Source of the DNA: Asterias rubens
Taxonomy: Eukaryota > Echinodermata > Asteroidea > Forcipulatida > Asteriidae
Length of the DNA stretch: 64,000 bases
Assembly (NCBI RefSeq): GCF_902459465.1
Contig: NC_047062.1
Coordinates: forward strand, 4,590,501 to 4,654,500
Direction of reading: 5' to 3'
Shown: one piece after another, positions 11,218 to 22,079 of the stretch
Numbering within the stretch: position 1 is the stretch's first letter
How the letters are laid out: every line of letters starts with the position of its first letter
The notes under the pieces: generated by a model
Told to the model about the DNA's origin: nothing
Database searches by the model: none
The model's input: the letters and a program-made list of their open reading frames with translations, nothing else
Translations under genes and position numbers: made by a program

Positions 11218-11620
11218 ATCGATTAAACTATCGACAATTTCGACAATTTCATTTTTAAACGTGGTAGCGTGTCTGGGATATTTTCACCGAAAATCTTTTG
11301 AGCGGTTGCGTTCACGCAAGATTAATAAATTGCAAGGAGGAAATAAAAGTATATGAATATATACTTTGCTGTGTAGTGTATATTTTGTTCTTTGGGAACC
11401 AAGTCTTGTTTTTTATTCTACTGCCGTGGAGTACATTTCGGAACTTGTGAAAAGCACGCGCTTGATGACCTTGTATGACAGCTAAAATTCCTCGTTCTAT
11501 TCCCAACCCTTCATTTATTAACTTCGTTTACGCCCCTTGTTCCCATATCATCAGACTTCTTAGCAATGCCTTCCCCTAGAAAATAATCGCCCATCACACC
11601 CTTCTACTTTAAACGCTCAA

Positions 11621-11793
11621 GCCCGGTTAAAACTTCCTGCGAATGCTTGACGAACTTTGAAGTCACAAATTCGCAACACTGTATAGTTCGCATTAGTTGA
11701 CTCGTCCTGAACTCCTGCGAACCATTCGCTGCGAAAACACCAACGTGACGTCAAAATTCGGATCGCATTCGCAGGAAGTATGTGAACCGGGCC
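11621..11793. mobile_element. Short TIR element
   Basis: The left end GCCCGGTTAAAACTTCCTGC and GAATGC are mirrored by GCATTCGCAGGAAGTATGTG and AACCGGGC at the right end. About 170 bp, no coding capacity. Confidence 0.8.
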
Positions 11794-12234
11794 CACCACC
11801 CCTCTTCCTCCCATTGGTTACGGGACATCGACAGTCTCCCTGTTACCAATTAGCGGTTGGGTTCCCCTTATAAACCCAAATAAACCCAGACACATCATAG
11901 CAGAGACAACGTCAGTGGCACATACGCTAACGCTCGTGGGGGACGGAGCGCCGCTGGCCCCCACGAGCCACCTCTCCGACGAGTGCCTCCTGCTCTGCAC
12001 TTTGCCGTGCACCCAGAACACCGTCTTTCCACCAAGTCGGGGCCCCGTAGAGAACACGGAGTGAAGTCCTCCACATATTGACGTACTCAAGCATCATTCA
12101 AACATAGACTGGTTCCCTATCTGTATCTGCAAGAAGAAATATACAATGATTTAATTGGATACACAATGACGCAAGCTTTCCATGATTCGATGATTGGTCC
12201 GCGGTGATGTATTTGTGAGCGTAGCTTGTCATCT
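11794..12234. other. No gene seen
   Basis: A locally GC-richer stretch with frames on both strands but no initiation context or motif I recognise. Confidence 0.4.
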
Positions 12235-12479
12235 GGGCCACACTTCATAAAGCCTGTGTAAGCACAAAAATTTGCTTAGCATGAAATTTCTTCCGTGGTA
12301 AAAACTGGATTACCAACCAAATTTTCATTTGTTGCATATTGCTAGATACTGGTATTCAGCTGTTGTTTGCTAAATCCTGAAAATCAAGTGGAAATTGGGT
12401 TGGTAATCCTGTTTTTCCAAGGAAGAACTTTCTTGCTAAGCAAATTTTTGTGCTTACAGGCTTTATGAAATTGGGCCCT
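12235..12479. repeat. Palindromic repeat family G, copy 1
   Basis: The ends are mirror images (GCACAAAAATTTGCTTAGCA near the start; TTGCTAAGCAAATTTTTGTG then TATGAAATTGGGCCC at the end). Inner arms also pair (GGATTACCAACC with GGTTGGTAATCC). Related copies are at 32186-32431 and 43624-43815. Confidence 0.85.
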
Positions 12480-13093
12480 GTTGAGTTTAATCTTGACTTG
12501 CAGTTATGGAGGTGGGTCATTTTGGTTCCTCCATCATGGTAAAAGTGGAAGGCAGGGTATAATTTGGGTAATTGTAAAAAAAAACCAAAAAAAAAACCCC
12601 AGCATCCTCACATGTTCCCCCAAAATGCATGAAATAACAAAACTGTATAGGCCTACAGGTCATGGAGATTTCTACAATATAATGGGGGAAAACCGCAATC
12701 GACGCACTGATTTGTGTGCTTTCGTGTGCCTGAGTGCAAACTATCATTTTATCTTTACATCTTAAAAGGGTGCGTTCCTATAAATGTTTTATGATACCAA
12801 CAGCTCGTAGGTGCCGAGTCAGTTTTATGACCATTAACTTGTGGAGTAATTGCCCAAAGTAGCTCACACCATACGACTCTCCATCACAAGGACGGGGCTA
12901 GATCGGGCTATCAAACTATCATCACATCGGACCAATCATAACACGTTAATAGAAAGATTACGTCATGTCTATCCAATTAAACCATTGGGTGGTAAATACC
13001 GGTGCCTGTCTTCGGGGGGACCAGTCTATCACTCACCAACCGAGCGGCGTGACACCCAGTAGAAATTGAATGCTCAGGTTTATTTTCGACTTC

Positions 13094-13328
13094 ATGGCAT
13101 GGACACTATTGGTAAGTACTCAAAATAGTTGTTAGCATATAAACTTACTTGGTAACAAGCAACGGAGAGCTGTGAGAAACGGCTCCCTCTGGTGTTTGAG
13201 AAAGAGGCAATTACTCACTCAAATAATAAAAAAACTTCAGCTGAAGCCTTTTATTATAGGCATCTGAAAGCACACCAAATTTGTGCAACACGGCTGTTTT
13301 TGTGTTCTTTTTTCTCTTGCAACTTCGG
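13094..13328 (-). repeat. MITE family A fragment
   Basis: It starts ATGGACACTATTGGTAAGTA and runs past the region corresponding to the CGTGTGACAAGGGTG box, then is truncated. Confidence 0.7.
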
Positions 13329-13688
13329 TGTCCAGATTTGTTACAGGTTTGTAATAATTGTACATGCATAATAATGGTGGGATACAACACGTGGGCACAC
13401 TGGTCTTTGTCAAGTGCAGCTGTCAGTATAGAATCACATCACACATACGAACACGACAAAAGGTCGATTATTATACACATAATGAATGTTTATGAGTGCA
13501 ATGGTGCGAATATGTTCATGAGTTGAAAGGCGGAATGTTCTATTCAACGAGTAGATCTTTGTAATTTTGATTAAAAGATACAACTTTCAAAACAAACAAA
13601 ACGTAGGCCTACAATTTTTAATTGTAGAAGCCGAATGTTAAGTAATTATACTACCTTGCAGTAACACTGCTGCGTTACCAAAGACACG

Positions 13689-13893
13689 CGCACGTACGCA
13701 GTGATATGTGTTTACTCAGCCTTTTCGTTCCATCCGAAAAGTACTATTGCACGCTGGCAGCGTGCAATGGTACTTTTCGGATGGAACGAAAAAGCACGGT
13801 GAGTGACTCAGCGTGCAACGGTACTTTTATTTGCTATCACGTGACGGACAATCCTCCAATCAAATGGCAAGGATCTGCTCGGGTGTTATATAA
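13689..13893. repeat. Hairpin repeat family C, copy 1
   Basis: A near-perfect inverted repeat (TTTTTCGTTCCATCCGAAAA type arms around GCACGCTGGCAGCGTGC) is followed by GAGTGACTCAGCGTGCAA and a conserved tail with TATCACGTGACGGACAATCC and GTGTTATATAA. A second copy is at 61933-62139. Confidence 0.9.
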
Positions 13894-14308
13894 AACAACC
13901 TACCTTAAACATTGATTGAACCTTCAATGTTACAAAAGAAGACGTCGTTTCAAATCACAATTAAAATAGTAGTTAATACGTTTCTATTGATTATTGTAAA
14001 TCTCACAGAATACAAGGTTCGTGACATTTCAAAAACCTGTAGAATTAATTGGAAACGTTCCTCTGGGTCTGTTTAATTCTTCCAGTCGATAATTTTAATA
14101 TCGTTTTTAATCTCATGCGTCAGTTGGTTGCTAAGTAACGGATCACTATACACCTACAACAATCCCCCTAAACACAAAAGCAGCAGTTATTTTCAGCAGT
14201 TTACTAGACGGGTACTGGAACTGAGGATACTTGATCCTTCTTGTTTGGGGGGAGAAAAAAGGTGTCTGTTCTTCTGCTTTCTTTAATATTTAAATCAGAG
14301 CAAACGAA

Positions 14309-14950
14309 ATGATTCATTTGAATGGTTTGCTTGTTGTTGCTGCTGTGGGTTTTGGTTGTGGTTGCATTTTGACTGAAGTATGCCCTCCTAAATGGCACCG
14401 ATACGGCGAGTCATGTTACTTCATCATCAAGGACCGGATGGACTGGTATGAAGCAAATCGCACTTGTGCCGAGTTAAGAGCAAACCTTGCTGTCCCAAAC
14501 TCTCCATCCGAACAAGAATACATGTTAGGACTCGTCCCGGATACATTGAAGGTGAATCTCTCGAACCCGATCCAGCTTTGGATCGGCTGTAATGACATCG
14601 AGGAGGAGGGAAAGTGGAAACACTGTCCGCTCAGGGGAAAAAACGACTCGTATGAGAACTGGGGAGATGACCAACCAAGTGGTACTTATGACAACTCGGT
14701 CAATTGTGCAGTATTTTGGTATACAAGTGGTAAATGGCACGATCGACGGTGCACAGATGACACCAACTACGCGGTATGTGAGCTCCCTGTCGGTCAAACC
14801 CCGGAGTTCTGCAAACGGACCGGGCCCGACGACCGCCTCACCCCTCGGTGCCTGCTGCATCACGCTATGGCGGAGTTATCGGATGGGAAATCTTGCCGCT
14901 CACGTTCACGTCTCCGTTGTCACTCCTTCAATCTGCCCAAGCAGAATTAA
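14309..14950 (+). CDS. Secreted C-type lectin domain protein
   Basis: 213 codons, apparently one exon. Residues 1-19 form a signal peptide. A long-form C-type lectin domain spans about 25-158, with the expected cysteines at 25, 36, 53, 133, 148 and 157 and an extra pair at 94 and 106. Hallmarks are LWIG (90-93), QPS (122-124) where calcium-dependent lectins have EPN or QPD, and WHD (143-145) in place of WND. Ca2+ and sugar binding are therefore plausible but altered. A Cys-containing tail (about 160-213, with CLLHHAMAEL and RCHSF) looks like the start of a PAN/Apple-like module cut short. A LINE remnant begins about 35 bases after the stop and may have removed the original end. The gene sits between the two receptor copies. 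Likely role: extracellular carbohydrate recognition or immunity (family inference). Confidence 0.85.
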   Translation: MIHLNGLLVVAAVGFGCGCILTEVCPPKWHRYGESCYFIIKDRMDWYEANRTCAELRANLAVPNSPSEQEYMLGLVPDTLKVNLSNPIQLWIGCNDIEEEGKWKHCPLRGKNDSYENWGDDQPSGTYDNSVNCAVFWYTSGKWHDRRCTDDTNYAVCELPVGQTPEFCKRTGPDDRLTPRCLLHHAMAELSDGKSCRSRSRLRCHSFNLPKQN

Positions 14951-14979
14951 TACAAATTGTAGTAACCCTAAAGTTCTAG

Positions 14980-15255
14980 AAAACTGGAGTATGAGAGAAA
15001 TCATAATGGCAATAAAACATGCTAGATGGAGATGGGTTGGACACACTGCCCGAAGAAATGGCAATAGAGGAACAATGAATTGGCAACCCAAAGATGGGGA
15101 AAAGGGGAGAGGTAGACAGAAAAGAAGATGGGGAGATGACATCAGAGTATAACGTACAAGGAACAACATGGACCAGAACTGCAAGAAACAGAAACAAATA
15201 GCGCTTACATGAGGAGGGCTACATCCTACACTGGACAAATACAGCCGTTTACAAG
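14980..15255 (+). mobile_element. LINE remnant (RT-polyprotein C-terminus)
   Basis: One frame reads ENWSMREIIMAIKHARWRWV, then GHTAR and RGRQKRRWGDDIR. This is the very common C-terminal motif of non-LTR retrotransposon polyproteins (KW.GH.AR ... GRP..RW.DDI). A stop follows, and the continuing homology (GTTWTRTARNRNK and HEEGYI) is in a shifted frame, so the copy is dead. It is 5'-truncated and abuts the lectin gene. Confidence 0.8.
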
Positions 15256-15720
15256 ACAACACAGTCCGCCCGAGAACAGGAAATATATTTAGGTCATTGA
15301 ATTCTAGCCACCGGATTTGAACCTTGCATTCCAGAGGGATTCACCATCATGCATTGGTTTCGCCAGCATGAAAGGCCCATGAATATCCCATAGGAATGTG
15401 ACTATTGTATGTTCACAACACTACGGGGCGGTGGACACAAAAAAAATGCATCAATCAGATTACGTCACGGGACGTGTTAAGATTTAAAAAAAACACCGCG
15501 CACCCGAAAAGTGTGGGTGTTTTGTATGGGTTCAACGAGCGTACCTGTTGTATGGGGCTCACGCTTTTATATAAGCCTTGCTTTTTAGTAAGGTCCTCTG
15601 CAGTATCATAAAAGTGTATTTATTTCTACCTGGCTAAACTGTATTATTTGGAACATGTACATATTATTTCCTGTATTAGATTTGTTACTGTGGAAACAAT
15701 TAAGCCTCAAACCTTAAACC
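15256..15720. other. No gene seen
   Basis: Non-coding sequence between the LINE remnant and a MITE. It contains an AT-rich stretch but no splice-bounded frame. Confidence 0.4.
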
Positions 15721-16066
15721 TTGAAGGCACTGGACACCTTTGGTAATATCAAAGACATTCTTACTTCGTGTATCCCACCAAGCATACAATTTGGACTCAA
15801 TATTGATCACCGACATTGCAAAAGAATAATGAATGAAAAACATCCTTTTCGCACGAGTGTGCTTTCCGAAGCCTAAACATTTTATTTAAAGACTTCAGGC
15901 CTGAAGCCTTTTAATATTTGAGTAAGAAATTACCTCTTCCTCAAAAACTATATGTTACCTCAGAGGGAGCCGTTTCTCACAATGTATAATATTATCACCA
16001 GCTCTCCATTGCTCGTTACCAGAATTTTTTTTAAAAGTTATTACCAACAGTGTGCAATGCCTTTAA
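15721..16066 (+). repeat. MITE family A, diverged full copy
   Basis: It runs from TTGAAGGCACTGGACACCTT to CAATGCCTTTAA. The central palindrome is replaced by a GACTTCAGGCCTGAAGCC variant palindrome. Confidence 0.8.
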
Positions 16067-16601
16067 TGCAGAGGTCCTTTTAGGTAGCGAGTGTAAATGA
16101 TTGTGGAGTAAGCACAAAACATATTTGTAAAAGTGCCATCTGCTCTATTTTCACTATGTCGCATTGGAACACAATGTTTACATAGTTTCGCAGACGCTCC
16201 AAGAAGAGGCCGCTGCTATTTGTTAGTGTACTTGTAACCCTATAATAAATTAAATACAAAATTAATTTAGATTTTCAGAATGAAAAGATCGATATTTTTT
16301 ACCATTGGCAAATCTGAATGGCCCAAAGACACACCTCATGATTATATACAACTACTGTAATATACACTCTTAAAGTTATAGTGTTTAATTCACTCTACAA
16401 AACCTCCGGCCAGTGACAATAAAAAATAGATTAATAATATAAACAAGTTAAAACGACACTGCCAAGTTACATCAAAAATACTATAATGTTTGTTACTCCT
16501 TTTTCATTAGAAGATTTAAACTTTACGAAGAATTGCCACTCACCGTACAGTCTTAAAGTGTCGAATCAAAATTATTTTTTTAATGAGTAGGCCTACACAT
16601 T
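16067..16601. other. No gene seen
   Basis: AT-rich intergenic sequence without a recognisable feature. Confidence 0.4.
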
Positions 16602-16805
16602 GGGTGCGTTCGATTAGCTTCCCTGGGTCGACCCCGGTCTGCCCCCGGTACGTTGAAATAGCTTTGACCTTATTCCAAGGGCTCACCCGGGTCAGCCCCA
16701 ACGTCACCACGAGAGGGTGAGTTTAGCTTTTGTTAGGGGCTCTTGGGTGGGCTCCCCCGAGTGAGCACCGCGGGGTCGACACAGGGAAGCTTATCGAACG
16801 CACCC
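16602..16805. mobile_element. Short TIR element, family F copy 2
   Basis: The terminal arm GGGTGCGTTCGATTAGCTTC is mirrored by GAAGCTTATCGAACGCACCC. The arms continue with GGGTCGACCCCG-like sequence. The interior differs from the copy at 3585-3737. Confidence 0.85.
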
Positions 16806-16924
16806 ACATAACATAGCGCAAAACCCTAAATACGGGTTTCTCATTGTTGCCAATGCTTGCTCACTGAATTTTGCCCACAGTAAAAACAAGGGTATTAAAC
16901 ACACAAATAGAAGATTTGTACTTT

Positions 16925-17033
16925 TTGAGAAAGACACAAATTTCTCTCTGAAACATTTGATTTAAAATAAGACTTCAGACCTTCTCAGGAATCTGAAAGT
17001 CCACAAATTTGTGCAACAAGGGTTGTAATATAT
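16925..17033 (-). repeat. MITE family A fragment
   Basis: A diverged piece containing the equivalent of ATCTGAAAGCACACAACTTC and the ACAAGGGTTG box. Only the middle of the element is recognisable. Confidence 0.5.
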
Positions 17034-17437
17034 TACATTGTTGATTAACTGAACAAAAAGGTTACGAATTAAAGGAATCATGAACCTTGTATTTGAATGA
17101 AGTTTTCCCAAAACACGACAGCACTACACAGAATGTGACTCTTTCACTAAAAATGGACTATGCACACTTTCACTAAAAATCCAAGTTATAAAACACAAGG
17201 ACAAAGAAAAAGTGCATGCAACCATATTAACATAACATCATGCCTCGCAATGAGACCACCAGTCTAGTGAAACATTGCCCAATAATGTCACATCAATAAT
17301 ATTTTACACTTGCAATGGCTAGACGATGACCTTTGACCGTACAAAAACCATCCACAAATTATTGCTACGATTCTAAAATCAATAAATTACTTAAACGGCA
17401 AACACCATAAAACATAAACGGCAAACCTAATGCACCT

Positions 17438-17825
17438 TTAAAGGCGGACACTATTGGTAGTTACTCAAATTAATTATTAGCATAAAACCTTAGGCTACTT
17501 GGTAAACGAGTAATAGGGAGCTGTTGATAGTATAAAACACTGTGAGAAACGGCTCCCTCTCAAGTAACGTAGTTTTCGAGAAAGAAGTAATTTTCCACGA
17601 ATTTGATTTCGAGACCTCAGGATTAGATTTTGAGGAGGTCTCGAAATCAAGCATCTGAAAGCACACAACTTCGTGTGACAAGGGTGTTTTTCTTTCTTTC
17701 ATTAATATCTCGCAACTTTGACGACCAATTGAGCTCAAATTTTCACAGGTTTGTTATTTTATGCATATGTTGAGACACGCCAAGTGAGAAGACTGGTCGT
17801 TGACAATTACCAATAGTGTCCAGTG
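17438..17825 (-). repeat. MITE family A, near-complete copy
   Basis: It begins TTAAAGGCGGACACTATTGG and ends CAATAGTGTCCAGTG, without the last CTTTAA. The central palindrome is intact at about 17600-17650. It lies 83 bases beyond the stop of the right receptor gene and may be transcribed in its 3' UTR. Confidence 0.88.
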
Positions 17826-17908
17826 ATACGGGGAGGGCGCCCGCGTGGAGGGCTGCTTTGATCACGATGATTAGACCCTTAAAACGTGCACATGATCTTA
17901 CATTAACA

Positions 17909-18165
17909 TCATGCCCGAAGCATGGCGAAGGTAACCAAAATAAAAATAACAGATGCCACCAGGAACAAATGAAACAAGGCGCTGTCAGTCGTCCTTGCGA
18001 TTGACTTCCATGTGACGTCACTTTTCTGACGACTGATGTACGTCATGACCTTGATGACCAATGGCGGCACGGGTTTGTCGGTTGATCTGTGAAACAATCT
18101 GAGCACGTAAACCGAGGCAAAGATAGAAACGCAACCCAACACCACCATGCAGAAAATATAGACAT
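17909..18165 (-). CDS. Right nAChR-like gene, exon 6
   Basis: 257 nt encoding TM3, the short linker and TM4, with stop TGA. Only a few residues differ from the left copy (WKSIA, LFHLF, FILVT). Confidence 0.9.
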
Positions 18166-20823
18166 CTGAAATACAAAGAGAGATGGTTCACTGTAAGTTG
18201 TCTGTTGGAACGTTAGGGGTCAGAATATTGACCCGGATTCGGATCCTTGGGGCTGGCCCATTTGGGGGTCAATGAGACCCGGTATATGCTTCAAATGACA
18301 CATAAAATAACATAAACTTGGTCCTATTTGGGGTCAGTGTGACACGGTATCTGCTTCAATATTACACAGAAATGGTTCAAACTGACACCAAATCCGATGG
18401 GGTGGGGTGGGGTTGAATGGAATGGCAAAGACTGTGGACGTAAGCACAAAACGCCAGCAATGGTGAATATCGGATAAAATAATATTGAGCCTAGTTCACT
18501 TTTCCATTAATCATTCTTCTTGTTTGCTTTTTGTGTTTTGTTGTTGCTTTTGTGTTGTTGGTGTTTTACACACATGGAACCTACTGACTGAGTATGGGTG
18601 TTTCATCTCCATGTGGTGTCATGTTGCCCGAGATGAGTTGTTGAAAGAGGATGAGTATTTGAGTTGTACATTGTTGCGCGCTTTTCAGGCAAATATCCGT
18701 TTACGAATTGACTCCCCCAAATGGCGATCGTGGCAGCAGTAGTATAGCGGCGCGCCTGTGTCGGTCAGTATTGAGGTATCCCATGCCCAAACTATGTACG
18801 AAAATGTATATAATTATGTCATTGTGCTTCGAGCAACGCTGTGAATGTTGTTTATTGTTGGTGTTTTTTACTCACAGAGGAAACCTATACTTACTGAGTA
18901 TGGGTGTTTCATCTCCCTGTGGTGCCATGTTGCCCGAGATGAGTTGTTGAAAGAGGATGAAAGCCAGTAGGTTGGACATTCCCAGTGAGATCTTCTCTCC
19001 AGACTCGGGTGGCATACAGAAGACCATGACAGTGATCATCGTGAGTAAAACAGAAGGTACCAGAATACTCAAGATGTAGAAGTTAGAAGCCCGTTCTAAT
19101 GTCAGCGTATAAACAACCTTCGCGAAGGGGTACGTGCAGCAGTTGTATTTCTTCTCATAACGATGGGCGTCGACTCGAAGGAGCTGCCACACTCCATTGC
19201 TGCTGAAGACATTTTGTTTGGAGTCGAAATCGTCAAAATAAAACAGATCGAGGCGGGAGACGTCGTAGATCCAGGAGAGAAATGTCAAGTTGCACTGTTG
19301 AGTGTCGAAGGGGAACTTTAAAACGTTGACTTTACACGTCACTTTGAGCATCGAGGGTGTATACCAGTTGACATGACCACTGGGTTGGACATTTGCCTCA
19401 ATGGTAAGCACGCTGGAAAAGTCAAACCTTACACTGAAAAAGATGTCAAGACAAAATATGGTATCCATTTTATTTGCATAAAAAACACATGAATTTGTAT
19501 CTCAAGGGTGACAACATCCCGACATAATTATCTCGGTATAATGTAGATTTTTTATGCGTTTAGGATGTTGTCATCCGGAGTACGTCAGGATCTAAACATG
19601 TCGGATGGCACCTCAAGAGCTCCGTATTTTTTTTCTCTGGGCCACTTAGCATTATCTTAACCAATGTGTAGGACGGAGCCCGTATATATAAGTAAAAATT
19701 ACTTCGTTCCCCTAAATTGTTATTTCGTTCCAAATCTCTGGTATAAATTATAGCAATAGTTATGGCATGCACGCCTACCGGCAATACTTACTTTTCAGTT
19801 AGAACGAGACGTGGTTTCCATATATCTGAAGGCATTATAAACATCTCCTGCAGTCCATTGTAGTCGTCAGGATTCCAGACCAGATACTCGTCTTTCCATG
19901 CCTTGAAAGACAACATTGCATTCGACAAGTCATTGTAGTTTAAATTCATTCAACTCATTATTACATTTCCCAATCCATTTCATTTAAATTTTATTGATTT
20001 TTTATGATTTCAATCATTACAAAAAATATTTTCTACTGTTAATTTTTTCACCAAAATGGAAATGAAGTTATTTTCGATTTGAATTGGATTGAAATATTTA
20101 ATTCTTTTATAAATGTTATGTATGATTGTGGTCATTATTGTGTAGAATATTTACAACTGTTTACATACCTATAGATGACCAGTAACAGCCAATTAAAAAC
20201 AAATGTGAAGTAATAATAATATTATACATAATATTCATCATGTTTCCCTTCCAGTCTGGAGTTTATTTGTTGTTTCTATGGAAACCTTGTACAGATGGAT
20301 TTCATTGTCACCAATAATACATTAGTCTCGGTAAACCACACCAACTGGCAAGTAAATTAGATTTACCGTTTACTAAGTGCTCTTCTCTCGTAGGCAACAC
20401 GGAATCAAAAATAGTAAATGATAATGTTCACAGCCACAATCATAATTATGGGTACACATTTTGTTCGTGTCTATCTTATGGTCAACAGGTTGAAAACCAC
20501 TGATGAAACATCTGTCTCAAATATCAATTAACAATCACTGTGTCAATTAATAAAAGGTTTCAATAAACGTTTATTCCATACTCTTGTTGAAAAAAAAAAC
20601 CAATTGTGAGAATTAAACAGTACATAGAAATTTAACAAATCTAAAGTGTATTAAATTATACAGAAAAACAATATAATCTAAAAGCAAAAATATATATATT
20701 AATAACTAGGAATTAACTATGTACAAGACAGGAGCGAGAGCATGAGGCTGTTAGAGTAAGCCGAGGCTTGTAGACAACAGCCTTTATACAGAAAAGAAAA
20801 CACACAAACAAACAAACAAACAA

Positions 20824-20906
<83 letters not shown>

Positions 20907-21992
20907 ACATACACACACAAACAAACAAACAAACAAACAAACAAACAAACAAACAAACAAACAAACAAACAAACAAACAACAAACAAACAACAAACAAAC
21001 AAACAAACAAACAAACAAACAAACAAACAAACAAACAAACAAACAAACAAACAAACAAACAAACAAACAAACAAACAAACAAACAAACAAACAAACAAAC
21101 AAACAAACAAACAAACAAACAAACAAACAAACAAACAAACAAACAAACAACAACAAACAAACAAACAAACAACAAACAAACAAACAAACAAACAAACAAA
21201 CAAACAACAAACAAACAAACAAACAAACAAACAAACAAACAAACAAACAAACAAACAAACAAACAAACAACAAACAAACAAACAAACAAACAAACAAACA
21301 AACAAACAAACAAACAAACAACAAACAAACAAACAAACAAACAAACAAACAAACAAACAAACAAACAAACAAACAAACAAACAAACAAACAACAAACAAA
21401 CAAACAAACAAACAAACAAACAAACAAACAAACAAACAAACAAACAAACAAACAAACAAACAAACAAACAAACAAACAAACAAACAAACAAACAAACAAA
21501 CAACAAACAAACAAACAAACAAACAAACAACAAACAAACAAACAAACAAACAAACAAACAAACAAACAAACAAACAAACAAACAAACAAACAAACAAACA
21601 AACAAACAAACAAACAAACAAACAAACAAACAAACAAACAAACAAACAAACAAACAAACAAACAAACAAACAAACAAACAAACAAACAAACAAACAAACA
21701 AACAAACAAACAAACAACAAACAAACAAACAAACAAACAAACAAACAAACAAACAAACAAACAAACAAACAAACAAACAAACAAACAAACAAACAAACAA
21801 ACAAACAACAAACAAACAAACAAACAAACAAACAAACAAACAAACAAACAAACAAACAACAAACAAACAAACAACAAACAAACAAACAAACAAACAAACA
21901 AACAAACAAACAAACAAACAAACAAACAAACAAACAAACAAACAAACAAACAAACAAACAAACAAACAAACAAACAAAAAACAAACAAACAA

Positions 21993-22079
<87 letters not shown>

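Larger units (their letters stand above)
8542..11620. other. Intergenic, no confident gene
   Basis: AT-rich sequence downstream of the left receptor. An AATAAA at 8704-8709 could be its polyadenylation signal, about 160 nt after the stop. Otherwise it holds tandem duplications and one candidate small membrane ORF, listed separately. Confidence 0.5.

Noticed and set aside
11818-12090. 90-codon frame on - in a GC-richer patch
   Set aside because: No recognisable domain, no splice sites in phase, and the neighbouring 170 bp is a TIR element.
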